Shown here: in pieces, positions 39,601 to 50,600 of the stretch
Layout: each line of letters starts with the position of its first letter
Numbering within the stretch: the stretch's first letter is position 1
NCBI RefSeq assembly: GCF_037038585.1
Contig: NC_092560.1
Span: 62,376,049-62,440,048, forward strand
Source of the DNA: Patagioenas fasciata
Taxonomy: Eukaryota > Chordata > Aves > Columbiformes > Columbidae
Direction of reading: 5' to 3'
Length of the DNA: 64,000 nucleotides
Translations under genes and position numbers: made by a program
The notes under the pieces: generated by a model
The model's database searches: none
What the model was told of the DNA's origin: nothing
What the model saw: only the letters and a program-made list of their open reading frames with translations

Positions 39601-41287
39601 TTTTTAATTTTGACTATTCTCTCCCTAATCAATGTAACATCAAAGTAAATGAGAAAGAAAACCACAAGTAAGAATTAAGTGTCTTGCATATCAAGAGAGT
39701 TGCACTTTAAAAATTATCAGTTTGTTTTTATTTAAGATACTATTTTGCAACCAAGTTTTCTTCCCTTGAGACTTGACTCCTCTAATGGAAAATCAATGGA
39801 ATTGGTACAAACCTGCATCAACAGAGGAATGTCTCAGTTTACCAAACAGTTCAGTTGAGCTTTTTGGAACTATCACCAAAATGAAAAGTGCTCAAATTAT
39901 TTTATAACATGAATATCATAGTTTTGAAAGAGAACAAAAATGAGACTGGACGATTTCCATTCTGAATTCTTTGTTGTTCCTCCTTCTCATTCTTCTGAGG
40001 CTTTTGTCTGATACTTGATCTGTGATTTTAAAGATACAGTGGTTCCTCAACTATGAGGAAAAAAGCATACTCTTTTGAAGTCATGAGTACAGAAAAAGTG
40101 TGTCCATCTATACCTGTTTTTGAGTACAGCCATCGCACTCGGACCAAGGGCCAAAAGAATTCCAGCGGCAATGGACTGGACGGGATGTGCTGCACCGGTA
40201 GTATTTTTTTGCATTTAAAAAAAAAAAAAAAAAAATCATCAGGTAATGCCATCCATGAGTATTAGTGCAAAACTTTCCTAGACAGCAAAATAGGCCTCCA
40301 ATAAAAAAAAGGTCCATGATCAGGCCCCCTCTAAAACCATTGAGATTTGCTTGTCATGTGTAGGAATGAAAGCAGTTCCTGTTTGGGGTTTCTGGTCATG
40401 GAACAACAGAAGAAAATGAGACACATCGACCTAGTCTGAAGACCAGCAAGGTCTTTGTGCAACCCTGTGCCAGCTTTGAAGCCCAGCTTCAGCAGTGAAG
40501 CAGGAGAGGCCAGACCATGCTCAGAGGCGGGCAGTGGGCTGCCAGGGTCTGTGTGTGCCATGGCGTGGGGCAGAGCTCCCAAACAGCCCATGTGGGCCTG
40601 CGAGGCACAGGGAGTGCAGCTTGCCCCTGGGATCAGGGCTGGCTTGGGGTCAGCTGCCCTGTTTCGCAGATGTGAGCTGCTGTGGCTCACACCACTGCCC
40701 TGTGCTTTCCTCCCAAAGGGAATCTGACTTCTCCAGGCAGAGGTAAGGGACATCGCGATATCCTCACTCCTGTCACCACTGACAGCAGTGCTGACACTGA
40801 ACAGTGTCTTCTCTCCCACTAAATACACCCAAAAACTGCTTCAAGCCCTGTCCCTTGTCATGCACCAGAAGCTGTCTATTAGATTATATATGCCTAGCTT
40901 TTAGCATGTAACTTACTTAAGAAATATTCACCTGGATAAAATGGGAAAGAAGCCTGAAACTTCCAGCAACAGAAAAATCCCCAGCACCTGAAAAAAAAGA
41001 GAAGCAAAAGCAAACTTACTCTGCTTTTCTGCTTTTTCCATTAGCTCATGTAGCTCCAAACTTTCTGCAATCTTTACATTAGACAGCTTAAGAAATAAAG
41101 GACAGCATCATACTGACTTTCTTCAGCTTTGTTGTGCAAGCTCTTATTCTTTACTTTTTTTTCTTTCTTGCAATACTGCCTAATTACATTTTCGGCTAAG
41201 TATTTCTCCATATAAATTAATATTTCATTTCACTCACAATATTCACTTCATCAGTAAAAATTAAGTAAGCAATTGTCTTACCTTCAT
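19781..41287 (-). CDS. C7: Complement component C7, complete (18 coding exons)
   Basis: Plasma protein that binds C5b-6 and makes the growing membrane attack complex lipophilic. Exons (high to low): 41287-41282, 40987-40932, 40189-40114, 39196-39055, 38246-38105, 37289-37151, 36465-36331, 35000-34757, 34082-33969, 33541-33375, 33112-32884, 32342-32171, 31810-31723, 30317-30185, 29323-29132, 26813-26717, 22157-21973, 19968-19781. All junctions are GT-AG and all phases agree; 2505 nt gives 834 residues plus TAA (human C7 is 843). Domains by approximate residue: signal peptide 1-22 (MK plus a Leu-rich core); TSP1 27-80 ([10 protein letters not shown]); LDLa 84-122 (CNGDQDC, DEDRC); MACPF 123-455 ([22 protein letters not shown]); EGF 457-485 (PYTFGAAC); TSP1 489-540 ([10 protein letters not shown]); two CCPs 558-680; two FIM modules 695-834. 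Convergent with C6. The only notable oddity is a shorter segment in exon 7. Confidence 0.97.
20108..20638 (+). mobile_element. CR1 LINE 3' end, interrupted by a second CR1 fragment
   Basis: Avian CR1 non-LTR retrotransposon fragment in the first C7 intron from the 3' side, antisense to C7. Typical 3'-region phrases are seen: GGGGTCCAGAGAGGACCAC, CCAGCCTGGAGAAGAGAAGG, AGAGAGGTGGTAGATGCCCC, and the terminal ATTCTGTGATTCTATG repeat instead of a poly(A) tail. The element is 5'-truncated, as usual for CR1. Bases 20287-20350 are foreign and reversed (separate entry). Confidence 0.92.
20287..20350 (-). mobile_element. Short CR1 3'-end fragment nested in another CR1
   Basis: Reads CATAGAATCAT then GGAAGAGACCC and CATCGAGTCCAACC, the reverse complement of a CR1 3' terminus. 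It sits inside the plus-strand CR1. The host phrase that should run ...CAGACTTTTT then AGCAGGGCC... is split here, with CTTTTT and CTTTCT at the two edges as a possible target-site duplication. It is therefore younger than its host. Confidence 0.8.
22158..26716. other. Largest C7 intron (between the exon at 26813-26717 and the one at 22157-21973)
   Basis: 4.56 kb separates the exon ending in the motif KMPYECG from the one starting PSLDIC. Apart from the CR1 fragment at 22365-22556 it shows only unique AT-rich sequence. No internal gene recognised. Confidence 0.7.
22365..22556 (+). mobile_element. CR1 LINE fragment in C7 intron
   Basis: CR1 phrases CTCAATGCTTATAAATATCT, GTCAAGAGGATGGGCCAGA, GGCAACAGGCACAGGCTGAA and GAGGGTGCCAGAGAACAG are seen. 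The fragment is truncated at both ends and antisense to C7. Confidence 0.85.
26814..29131. other. C7 intron between the CCP2 and FIM1 exons
   Basis: Unique-looking intronic sequence with a poly(A) run near 27633-27650 and T-rich stretches around 27880-27970. Chance open frames only. Confidence 0.65.
35870..36090 (-). mobile_element. CR1 LINE 3' fragment in C7 intron
   Basis: The plus strand begins CATAGAATCATAGAATCATT, the reversed CR1 terminal repeat, followed by GACCTTTAGGATCATCAAG and CTGGGCAGCCTGTTCCCATG. This is a CR1 3' end in the same orientation as C7. Confidence 0.9.
36633..36684. repeat. (AT)26 microsatellite in C7 intron
   Basis: 52 bases of uninterrupted AT dinucleotide lie about 170 bases upstream (on the C7 strand) of the acceptor for the exon at 36465-36331. 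It is probably highly polymorphic and could form a cruciform. Confidence 0.98.
40203..40931. other. C7 intron 2, with a GC-rich patch
   Basis: Contains poly(A) at 40217-40235 on the plus strand, then a GC-rich, CTG/CAG-rich patch at about 40440-40760 unlike the AT-rich surroundings. Open frames in the patch have no recognisable similarity. It may be an old repeat. Confidence 0.45.
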
Positions 41288-41452
41288 GTTAGATGAAATA
41301 CTCAGATATCCAGCAATTACCACAGAAAATGCACTTCCACTCAATTCAGCAGCCAAAGGAGTCAGTCAGTCTGTCTGCTACTGTACATCTCTTCTCTCTC
41401 TGCCTTGCTATTCAGCTTTTCTTTCCCCAGACAGGCTGAATATTGCCAAGGA

Positions 41453-41460
41453 ATTTTTAT
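41453..41460 (-). promoter_or_regulatory. Possible TATA-like element upstream of C7
   Basis: The minus strand reads AGATAAAAATTC about 170 bases upstream of the C7 ATG. If used, transcription would start near 41430 with a 5' UTR of about 140 bases. This is weak, based on position and AT-richness only. Confidence 0.25.
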
Positions 41461-44400
41461 CTTAGCCCATCTAGTCCTCTCCAGGGACACAGCCTGCTTT
41501 GGGACCTGCTCAGTGTTTTTAAGACATATAAATCAAGGTTTGGCTGTGCTGACTAGCGCTGGCACAAAGCTGCGAGGAGCGCTTACTGGAAAAATGTTTA
41601 TCTTTTCCGCATCTTCTCTCTCACAGCTTCTCTCCTCTGAATAAGACTTTCGAGAGATCCCAGGCCAGTCTTGGTGTCATATACACTGGACCAGAGTTGA
41701 GTCACCAGCTTCAATAGGAAAAGCCACTCCAGATGATGTTGCTAAGGTTTAATTTTTATAATCAATCTTCAGTCTTCACTTCTGTAGTTATTCTGGTTTT
41801 TGTGTATCAGGTGTCGCACTGGAAATCAGTTTACGAATCTAAATGCCAGTTTTAGCCAATTTTGGTATGGTCCTGTTTGTGAAAGGCTCCCTGAGATCAC
41901 TCACAGCCCTTAGTTTCAATGACACAATAGCTGGGTTTTTGTAGGGATGCTCTTGCAGAAATAAGAGTACTTCAGTTTTTCCTCACCCTGCCATGCCTTC
42001 TTAATTTTTCTTTTGTCTTTTTTTTCTCTTTCTAGGGCTTATCTTTTCCAGTAACAGCAAGAAAATGCCTCTGCTGGGGAAATTTACTTCAATTTATCCT
42101 AGTGAAGCCTGGATGAGTCCCTTATGGAAAAGTAGCATCTCTATCTGATAACCCTTCATATACATCTCAGATACTAAATCTATTTTGGATAGTCTAACAC
42201 AGTCCTCAGAAAATTAAATGCTTCATGTCACAGCATCACTACATAATGACTTTCAAACCCTGCACTCTGTTGGCATGGTTTGCTTTCCTTTAGGAAGATG
42301 CCTAGATCTGGGATCACATAACCCCATCCATGTGAGGGATGCCTATGTAATCTAAAGTAAGCAAACCCAGAGCTAAGACAGAGCCTGTTTTTGAGACTTT
42401 TCAGGTTTAGTAACTATGAATCTCTGTGGTAACGTAATTCATATGCTTTCATCACTTATGTACATATTTTATTGCTTTTAATCGAAATCCTCCTGCTCCT
42501 ATTAAGTTTTATGACCAATTTGTGCAACATTCTCAGTGGTCATTTACCTATGAATGAAATTATTAAAACAGAGTTAAGCCCTTTAATAGCCGGCGCAGAA
42601 TACAGGAACTCTGAAGAATGCTTTATCTCTACAGATGTACATCTTGATCTTGCAGTTAGCTGTTTTAATGGCTTAGATAGCAATTCACTTTCTGTAAGTA
42701 CATCGTTAGCTATAATAATCCTCAAGGTAAAGATATACCTTAATTTGCTCACAAACAAAACATGCAAGTAAACATAAAAGAGGACAAATACTCCCAGCAA
42801 AGAAAGTCTGTGAGTTTATATTGATGGAATATCTTATTGCAAGAAGCATTTCAGCAAGACAAAAATGTTGCTTTGGCAGATGCTGTATAATAGTCCTTTC
42901 AGCACACATTTCCAGGTACCTCAGCCTAAAGACTTTGTATCCTTTCATTTGGAAACAGGACCTTGCTTTTTTATTGATCCTGACTTCAGTAGTAGCAAGA
43001 GCAAAAAGACTGAACTGAAAAGATGCAACAGAGAGGGAGGTTAGAGTTGGACTTGTGTTGTTCCTGAACTGCAAGTGCGCAGGTCCTGCGGCACTTTACT
43101 GGTTTGCAGTGGATGGATGTTCAGTTTCCTCTGCAACAGTGGGACTGTGAATGGTTGATTCTTGTTTCATTTAATAGGGTACTTATAGCAACTTTTTTTC
43201 TACTTAGCATTTAGGCTCTGGACCATTTAGATAGTTTCCTATTTTTCTGTGTTATTTATACTTAAGGCTATATGCAGTTGCATAATAATCTACACTGCAA
43301 TTTTGTGATAAGGGACTATGCAGCACCTAGCACTGTCCCAGTCTGACTGACAGGCACTTCTACAATTACATAAATTATAATAAAAGGCCCGATCAAGGGA
43401 GGTCCCAAATTAACTCTCCTGCCTGCATGGTATTGAGGGACAGAGTGTAACTTAAAGAGAAGATGGGGCTGATTTTCCCTTACTGTTAGTGAAAATGGCA
43501 ACAATTTACTAACCATTTTGGAGATAAAAATGTGTTTTATCATAGGAACTTTAAGTCATTGGTCAACATTTCTACTTTCTGTTCTAAACTGTCTTTAGGC
43601 TTAAAAATGATGGTTTAGATGAATAAAAGAGGGGTAGTTTGAGAGACACAATGGGTTAGCCATAAGAAATGGCATTTCTTGTCTTGCACCAAATGATAAT
43701 TCCAGCACAAAAATGATTAATGCAGTGCTTCACTTGCTGGGCAAATGATATCCTGTCTGGTCTGGAGACAGCATGAAATGATATTGTCTGTATTCTACTT
43801 CACACTAAGGTCAGCCAGAATATAATTATATCAGTGACATTTCTCTGTAGCCTTCCAGCTTTTTATAGGATTGATGCTAAGGTTACTCAATAGTTTACCA
43901 AGCTTTAAATAGTCCTGTGTCTTCATTGTCCAAGTTCATTATGTATTACAGCCCTAAAAACAGTCTGTGCTCTGTGACTGCTGCAAATGCCAAGGATCCA
44001 GTGACAACTGAGTGGAGAAAGAACATCTTGTCATTATGGTTTTAAGTTGTGAAATTGACTTGAAGAGTTTTTGGAGTTGGTTTTGTTTGCTAAAGCTGTC
44101 TCAAAAACAAAACAAAACAAAACACGACAAAAAAACCCCACAAAATTTAAATTGCCCGTTTTTTTTTTTAATGTATTTGTCACATTTCATGGATTAATGA
44201 CAATGCCTAGGGATGTTCATCTATGAAGGATGTCAAATAGCATTAATGCTGTGCTAAATGTAGTGCAAATGATTCTCTCTCAGTGGACCTTGTACAAGGA
44301 CATTGCCTCAGATACTGCAATCCTAACGCTGCGGAAACTATGCCAAACAAACAAAGGCTGTTAGAGTTCTGGTCTGCGTGAACTAGGTTGGAAGAAAAGA

Positions 44401-45200
44401 GCTCATGTTAAAATAATTCAAAATCCAGAAAGCTTTAGTAGTATATAGGTAATAAATCAGATTTGTCTAAAGCGTAGACATTTCAGCCTGTGTGCATACG
44501 CAGGTCATCACTGGGCAAACAAATTATTACTTTAGAGTTAGGTTCTGATCTTAGGACACAAGACACGGTGAACAAATTTAGCAGCTTGAAACTGCCCTAA
44601 ATGGTGCCCTATTCTGTTTTATCCACATCTTTCTCTGCTTTCACCTCCAATCTCCACCGTGTGTTCTTTCTGCACATCTGGTGCTGGTTTGGGCACACTT
44701 CAGTCCCTTGTGTGAGCCAGTTTAATTTATAACAATGACAGAAAATAAAAAAATCTGAGTGGTTTTGTGCTGGTTTAGTGAGTTAGATCATCTCCCAGGA
44801 AGGTCTGGTGGGCAACAGACCCAGGGAGAAGGTAAAAACACACGGAGAAGAGAGAAGTGTGATAACAGATGGGAAGTGTGAGAGGAGGGAGGGGAGCAGG
44901 AAAGCCTTCTGCTTGCATATGCAGCCAGCCACTGCATCTGCTCAAGTGTCAGTGAACCACCACTTTGCACAAACTCTTCTGGTTGCTGTTTATCCTAGGA
45001 TAGCAGATATAGACCACCCCACCGCTCACTGCTTCACAGAATTTTCCTGGACAGGATGGTGGCATCCAAACTCACCATCCTATCTACTAACTGGTTTCCC
45101 AGACAGTCCTGATTTAGGTATTCACTGAAGCTGAATATTTATTTTTCATTTTTACCATTACTGATATTTGCCTCCCTGAGAGATGTCACTTTCGGGCTGA

Positions 45201-45412
45201 AAAACTGTAGAATTGTAGAACTGTTCAGGTTTGAAGGGACCTTCAAAGGTGTAGTCCAATCCTCCTGCAATATGCAGGGACATCTTCAACTAGATCAGGT
45301 TGCTCAGAGCCCCATCCAGCCTGGCCTTGAATGTTTTCAGGGATGAGGCATCTACCGCCTCTCTGGGCAACCTGGGCCAGTGTTTTACCATCCTCATTGT
45401 AAAAACTGCTCA
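45201..45412 (-). mobile_element. CR1 LINE 3' fragment
   Basis: The plus strand shows the reversed CR1 3' region: GTTTGAAGGGACCTTCAAAG, GTCCAATCCTCCTGCAATA, AGAGCCCCATCCAGCCTGGC and CTCTCTGGGCAACCTGGGCC. It is diverged and has lost the exact terminal repeat. Confidence 0.9.
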
Positions 45413-48400
45413 GGTTCAGACCATCTGTCTTTGGAGATGACCACAACCGAACTATGGATAGTAAATTTGAGTGAGATTTTCAACGGCCTTCATAACTGAG
45501 GGTTGGGAGCAGGCTTAGGCGCACTCTGAGTCCTTCTCAACTGAAAATCAAGCCCGCATTGTTCACAGGAGTCAGGACTCTTCTGAGAGATCACCTGCCA
45601 GCTGCGTGCAGAAGCAGAGGGTCTGTGTCTACAACAGATCTACACGCTTCCGCATGCCTGCCCAGCAGCAGAGAGGTACATTTATGTGTAAAACAGGTGA
45701 ATTTCATGAACCAGAGAGTTTGTCTCATGATTTTAGCACTTCTAATAAGCTAAGAGTGAAAGAGTCACATGAAGTAGGCTAAAGTGGAAGTATTATTGCA
45801 TTTGTTTTAATAGTGACACAAAACTGCACATAGTATTTGAAGGGGTGTATCAGAGGTTAAATAACATAGAGATTGCAAAGCATGTTCCAGGCAATTGATC
45901 TTCAGAGACAGGCAAGGTCAATTTTTCACAAATATCTGATGATTTACATTTTTGTTAATTTTTTTTCTTGCATTCTTCTACATTGTTTGACTATTAATTT
46001 AATTCTTACAGTTTATTAAATTCATAAGCAGCCTTATATGACTGCCCAAGACAGCAGTATCTCAAGCTGATGATCCAGAAGGTCTCTTCTAGCCTGATGT
46101 CTTGGTGCTTTTCAAAATATCATTTCTTTCTGATTGTAGAGTGAACAGAATGTCAAATATGAGCCATCAGCAAACCTGTCCATGCTTTTATATTTCTGTT
46201 TCTTTCTGAATCAGTGGTGTATGCGTATTATATATTTTAGAATTATTATTGTAACTCATTGGAAAGCCAAAATGCTTCCAGCAGCAAACTTTGAACAAAA
46301 ATCTTTCATCAAAATCCACCTGAAAAAATTCATCCTCTGAAAATTTCCAAGTACTTTGAAATTAAAACCTGAATATGCTTTTCAAGAACTGGAACAAAGA
46401 TTCCTCTCTTATAAAGGGTAGGTGAAGAAAACGAAGGCAGGACTTCAAAGAAACAGATTAGGATGACTTTTTGAACTACAATGTTTTTAGGACCATCTGA
46501 AATTCATTAAAATTTTGTCAGCTTACTCAATAAGTCAGTAATTAACCCTAACTGCTACTGTGAAACTTTCTAGAAGGAGCTTTGATAGATATATTTCTGC
46601 TAGAACCAAAGTTCAACAAACAAAGTAATCTTTTGCTAACTTCCATAGAGACAATGGAGATGGACAACATTGTGTAGAAACAGAAACGCCAGCGTTGACT
46701 TCTGCCCTCCCTGATTCTGGGCTGGCTATGCATACAACAACCATCACACGGAAATAAATGAAAACACATACCAGTAACAAAAAAGAGCTGATATACTTGC
46801 AGATTCATGTGCTCTCCAGAGAAATTTAATTGTGTTCAACTTTTGTTATTTCTTCTACAACAAGCTTGTAGGCCATTATAATTTCTGTGATGTCCTTTTG
46901 TGAGTTACTCTGGCTTCCATCTGTACTTGCAGTTCAGTTCAAAGGAGCAGCACTGACACATAGTCCAAGTACTCCCTTTATATGCATATCTATTTTTTTG
47001 TGTGTGTAAGTGAATACATCTCTCGTTCTGTGCCTGTATTAATGATGTGCTTTGTTATTTGCAAATATAAAACTCTCAGACAAGTTCTGCCTATCAAGCC
47101 ATGCAATTACTGGCATGTATCAATTTTGATTAGTATAGAAAAAATTGATTTGGAGTTGCCTAAACTGGAAATGTTTTTATCTGGTAATGGAGACCATATC
47201 AGTAAGTATCTCAGAAACAGTATGCATCTCTGGAGATGGCATTCGTTCTTAATTAGCCTGTAAACACAGTCTGTGCTGATTTGGTTGAAATCATGAGAAT
47301 AAAAGAGAATAAATGAAGGTGTGGTACTTCTAATATTGGCAGAGGTTCTATAGAACAAGCAATAGCTAGGAAACAGCATTCAGCAAACAACCATGTCCAG
47401 ACTTTTTAAAGCTAGCAAATGGCTTTGACATTCTTATGAATGATCAAAAAAAAGAGATGACACTGATTATTCCAAGGAAAGAATGTAAAATGTAAGGTTT
47501 GTGATAGTAACAAATGAGGAATCTTCCCGTTAGCTGCTTTGTGTGGGCTCATGACAAGAGAGGCATACATCTCTGCCCATTTATTGGCAATTTTACATTG
47601 TGTCTTCGGAGGCAGTAATGAAGCCAGAGCAGGGAAATACTGCTAGATAAAAAACACATCAGCCGTGAGAAAGGTACCTTAAGAAAGGCTGATGGTCAGT
47701 TTTGACTGAAATCGATAACAAACTTGTAAAATGGTTGAGAGACTCAACAGAAAGTTAATTACGAATATTGTTGCTTCAAGGGTTACCACATTTTATTCTG
47801 CTGTTAAAATACAGTAAGACAGAATAAGTAGGCTTAGACTTGTCACAGTTCTGTGACCTTTTCATAGCACTAGATTCCCTCTGGCATTTTTCCCTTCTCA
47901 AGCAGTCACTTTTTAGGCTACATCTCTCCCTAACATATGTTCAAGCACAACTGAAAAACATTTCTGATTTACAGTAATTAGTTAACAACTACTACTTAGC
48001 ATGATAACTCAAATCTAAATTCATAAGTTCTGGCATGTTCTCCACCATCAGCACAAGTGCTGGCAAAGCTGAGTCTGCTCTGCTTCATCCAAAGGCAGAG
48101 ACGGAAAGGTGCTCAGGTGTAGAGGCTCCAAGTATAACAACGGGAGCTACTTAGCTGGACATTCTGGAAAATCTTTCTGCATATTGGCTGCAGACCAGGA
48201 CCAGCATCTCCCTGTGCCTTGCTGAATGGTGCACAGCCAGAAGACTGGCTGTGCTGCATGTGCTGGTCTAATCCAGGCCTTGTGGCCACAGGATTGTGAC
48301 CTCCACGTTGTGATCAGATAGGAGAAAGTTCAAAAACTTGATTTATTTTCTGTGTCCTCTTTGCACACACTAACAAGGCCAGGCACTGTGTTGTCCTCTA

Positions 48401-49946
48401 TTTTTATTGAAGTGAAATAGTGTAAAAGGGAAATTGTGCATGGATGTTTGTGGAATTCCCTGATGGAGACAGTATGCCTCAGTTCCAGTAAATGGAAAGC
48501 TGAAAATGCCTGATACAAGGAAAACATATTCCAGAATAAACATAAGATAACATTTGTAACCGCAGAGTTGAGCTGACCTTTGTTAGTAAAGCATTTGTAC
48601 TTAGGGAAGGTTATCAGCTGGCAAAAATAATAAAATGCAACAGTGATTTTGATGAAGGAAAGAAAATTTATTTTACCTGGGGAAATGGGCTTTATCTTCA
48701 ATAAATACAGAACTTGCATTTGTCCACTTCGTTTCACTGCAAAGCCTTTTTTTCTTACAGTTTGTGTCTCACATCCAAATATTAAAGGCAAATCTCGCAA
48801 TTCCATACAGGGTGAAGAGTGCTGTACAAGTGATGGGTTTTTCTACTTTGAAGTCAGCTTATATGTTTATTTCTAGAGAAGCGACAGAGTGACCAGAGAA
48901 AGCAGTCATTTGCGGTAATCCCAGAGCAAGATAAATGTAAATTCTTTAGGATGCCTGAAGTGCAATGTGAGATAAAGGAAATAAATAACAAATAATATAT
49001 TAGGCTTATTTTATCAGTTTTCAGATTAAACATGAGTGCCTCAGTTTTCTCCAATGTTTTCTTCTCTGACCTATTTTACTGCAAACATACATATTTTTCC
49101 TCTGAATGTTATATCTAAAATAAAACTTGAAATGTATAAACAGTAAACATCTGTGAGAAGTAAATACATGTTTCTGAAAGAAAATCAGACAAGCTATATT
49201 AACCTAATGCACATTTTGTGCAGAGCTTTGTATTTAATCACACACTTGGATGCTTCTAATTGCAACATAGATGAAAAATTTGAAAATGTGCTGTATTATC
49301 TACACTTCGCACCAGCACTTTAAACACTAACAGGTACCAAACCTGGATAGATTAGGTAAAAACTGATTTACTTGCTTACCTTTGGAGACAGCAGGCACCA
49401 TAAGGCATGCGTGTGCGTTTCTCCAGCTAGCCAAAAGTATTCAGGGAGAAGAACAACATCAAGTCACATTCTAAGGAATGGTTGGTGAGAAGTAAAATCA
49501 TTCACATAATTTTACTAAAGATAAAATCATTCACATATGCACTTGAAGCATAGCTGAGTAACATATGAAGGGAATGTGACTGCGGAGATATATCTAGGCA
49601 AGCGTGTAATTCCACATAAAAAGTGAGAAAACTGAGAAGGTAAGATAGCCAACTGTTTGAATCTAAGTTTAAATTTAAGATGCCTTTCTTTCCAGAGCTT
49701 CTGGCAAAGACATTGACTTCAACATTTCTGCAGGCAAGTTGTTGTTTGGTTTTTTTCATATTCAGTTGAAATTCTATTTCTTTTCCAAAGAGTATGCCCA
49801 CGTATCATTCATACCAGAACATTTGGAAGTGTAAAAGAATTGACATTGTTAGTTTAGACAGTCACCTTCCAAGTTAGCAAATTTCAGCCATAATGTCTGG
49901 GCTTAGATATAGGCTGTGTCTAGCTATGAATCAGACAAGCTTTCGA

Positions 49947-49979
<33 letters not shown>
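49947..49979. repeat. T17/A16 perfect homopolymer palindrome
   Basis: Seventeen T are followed directly by sixteen A, a perfect inverted repeat with no loop, flanked by TTTCGA and GGAGGGAAGG. Confidence 0.95.
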
Positions 49980-50421
49980 GGAGGGAAGGAAGCATTGCTG
50001 GTACTGCTAAGTGTGTACAGTTCATTTGAATGCACCTGAACAGAGAGATACACACATATATACACATATTACTGGGTGACATTCGTTTTACTTTGGTTGA
50101 TAATAAATCTTTTGGGCTTACTGTGATTTAGTACAGTTCTAAAAAATACAAGTCAGAGACCTACATTACCCTTGGGAAGGATGGATGTTTAAAATGCAGA
50201 CCTGTCAGCACAAGGCAAGCTTGTAAGGCAGAGGCCATACCATTTATTTGGCCAACCGCCATAATGGGAAAATCAGACAAAATTCGAGGCAGCACTCATG
50301 AAGATTGGACCTTTTGTTTCCAAGCATAAAATTGGTGAAATGCCTTTGTCTTAGAACATGACAGCCAGGGAGATGAGAGATACGGTTATGTCTTTATACT
50401 TAGAAGTCTCTTATAATAAAT

Positions 50422-50600
50422 CACAGCATCACAGAAGTACATCTGGGAGGAACCTCAGAAGATCATCCAGCCTACTTGCCTCACCACTTCAAGATCAGCT
50501 GCCCCTAAGCCATTTCAGTCAAACATTTACCCAGTCTCTTCCCCAGAACTCCAGAATGATCTGAAGGAAATTTGCTTTGTAGCCTGTACTGGTACAAAAA
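50422..50600 (-). mobile_element. Degenerate CR1-like fragment
   Basis: The plus strand starts ATCACAGCATCACAGAAGTA and continues CATCTGGGAGGAACCTCAGA and GATCATCCAGCC, similar in layout to the reversed 3' end of a CR1 subfamily. The body is strongly diverged. Confidence 0.6.

Noticed and set aside
40331..40828. 165-codon minus-strand ORF in C7 intron 2
   Set aside because: Confined to the GC-rich intronic patch, no recognised domain, and not compatible with the C7 exon phases that join across it.
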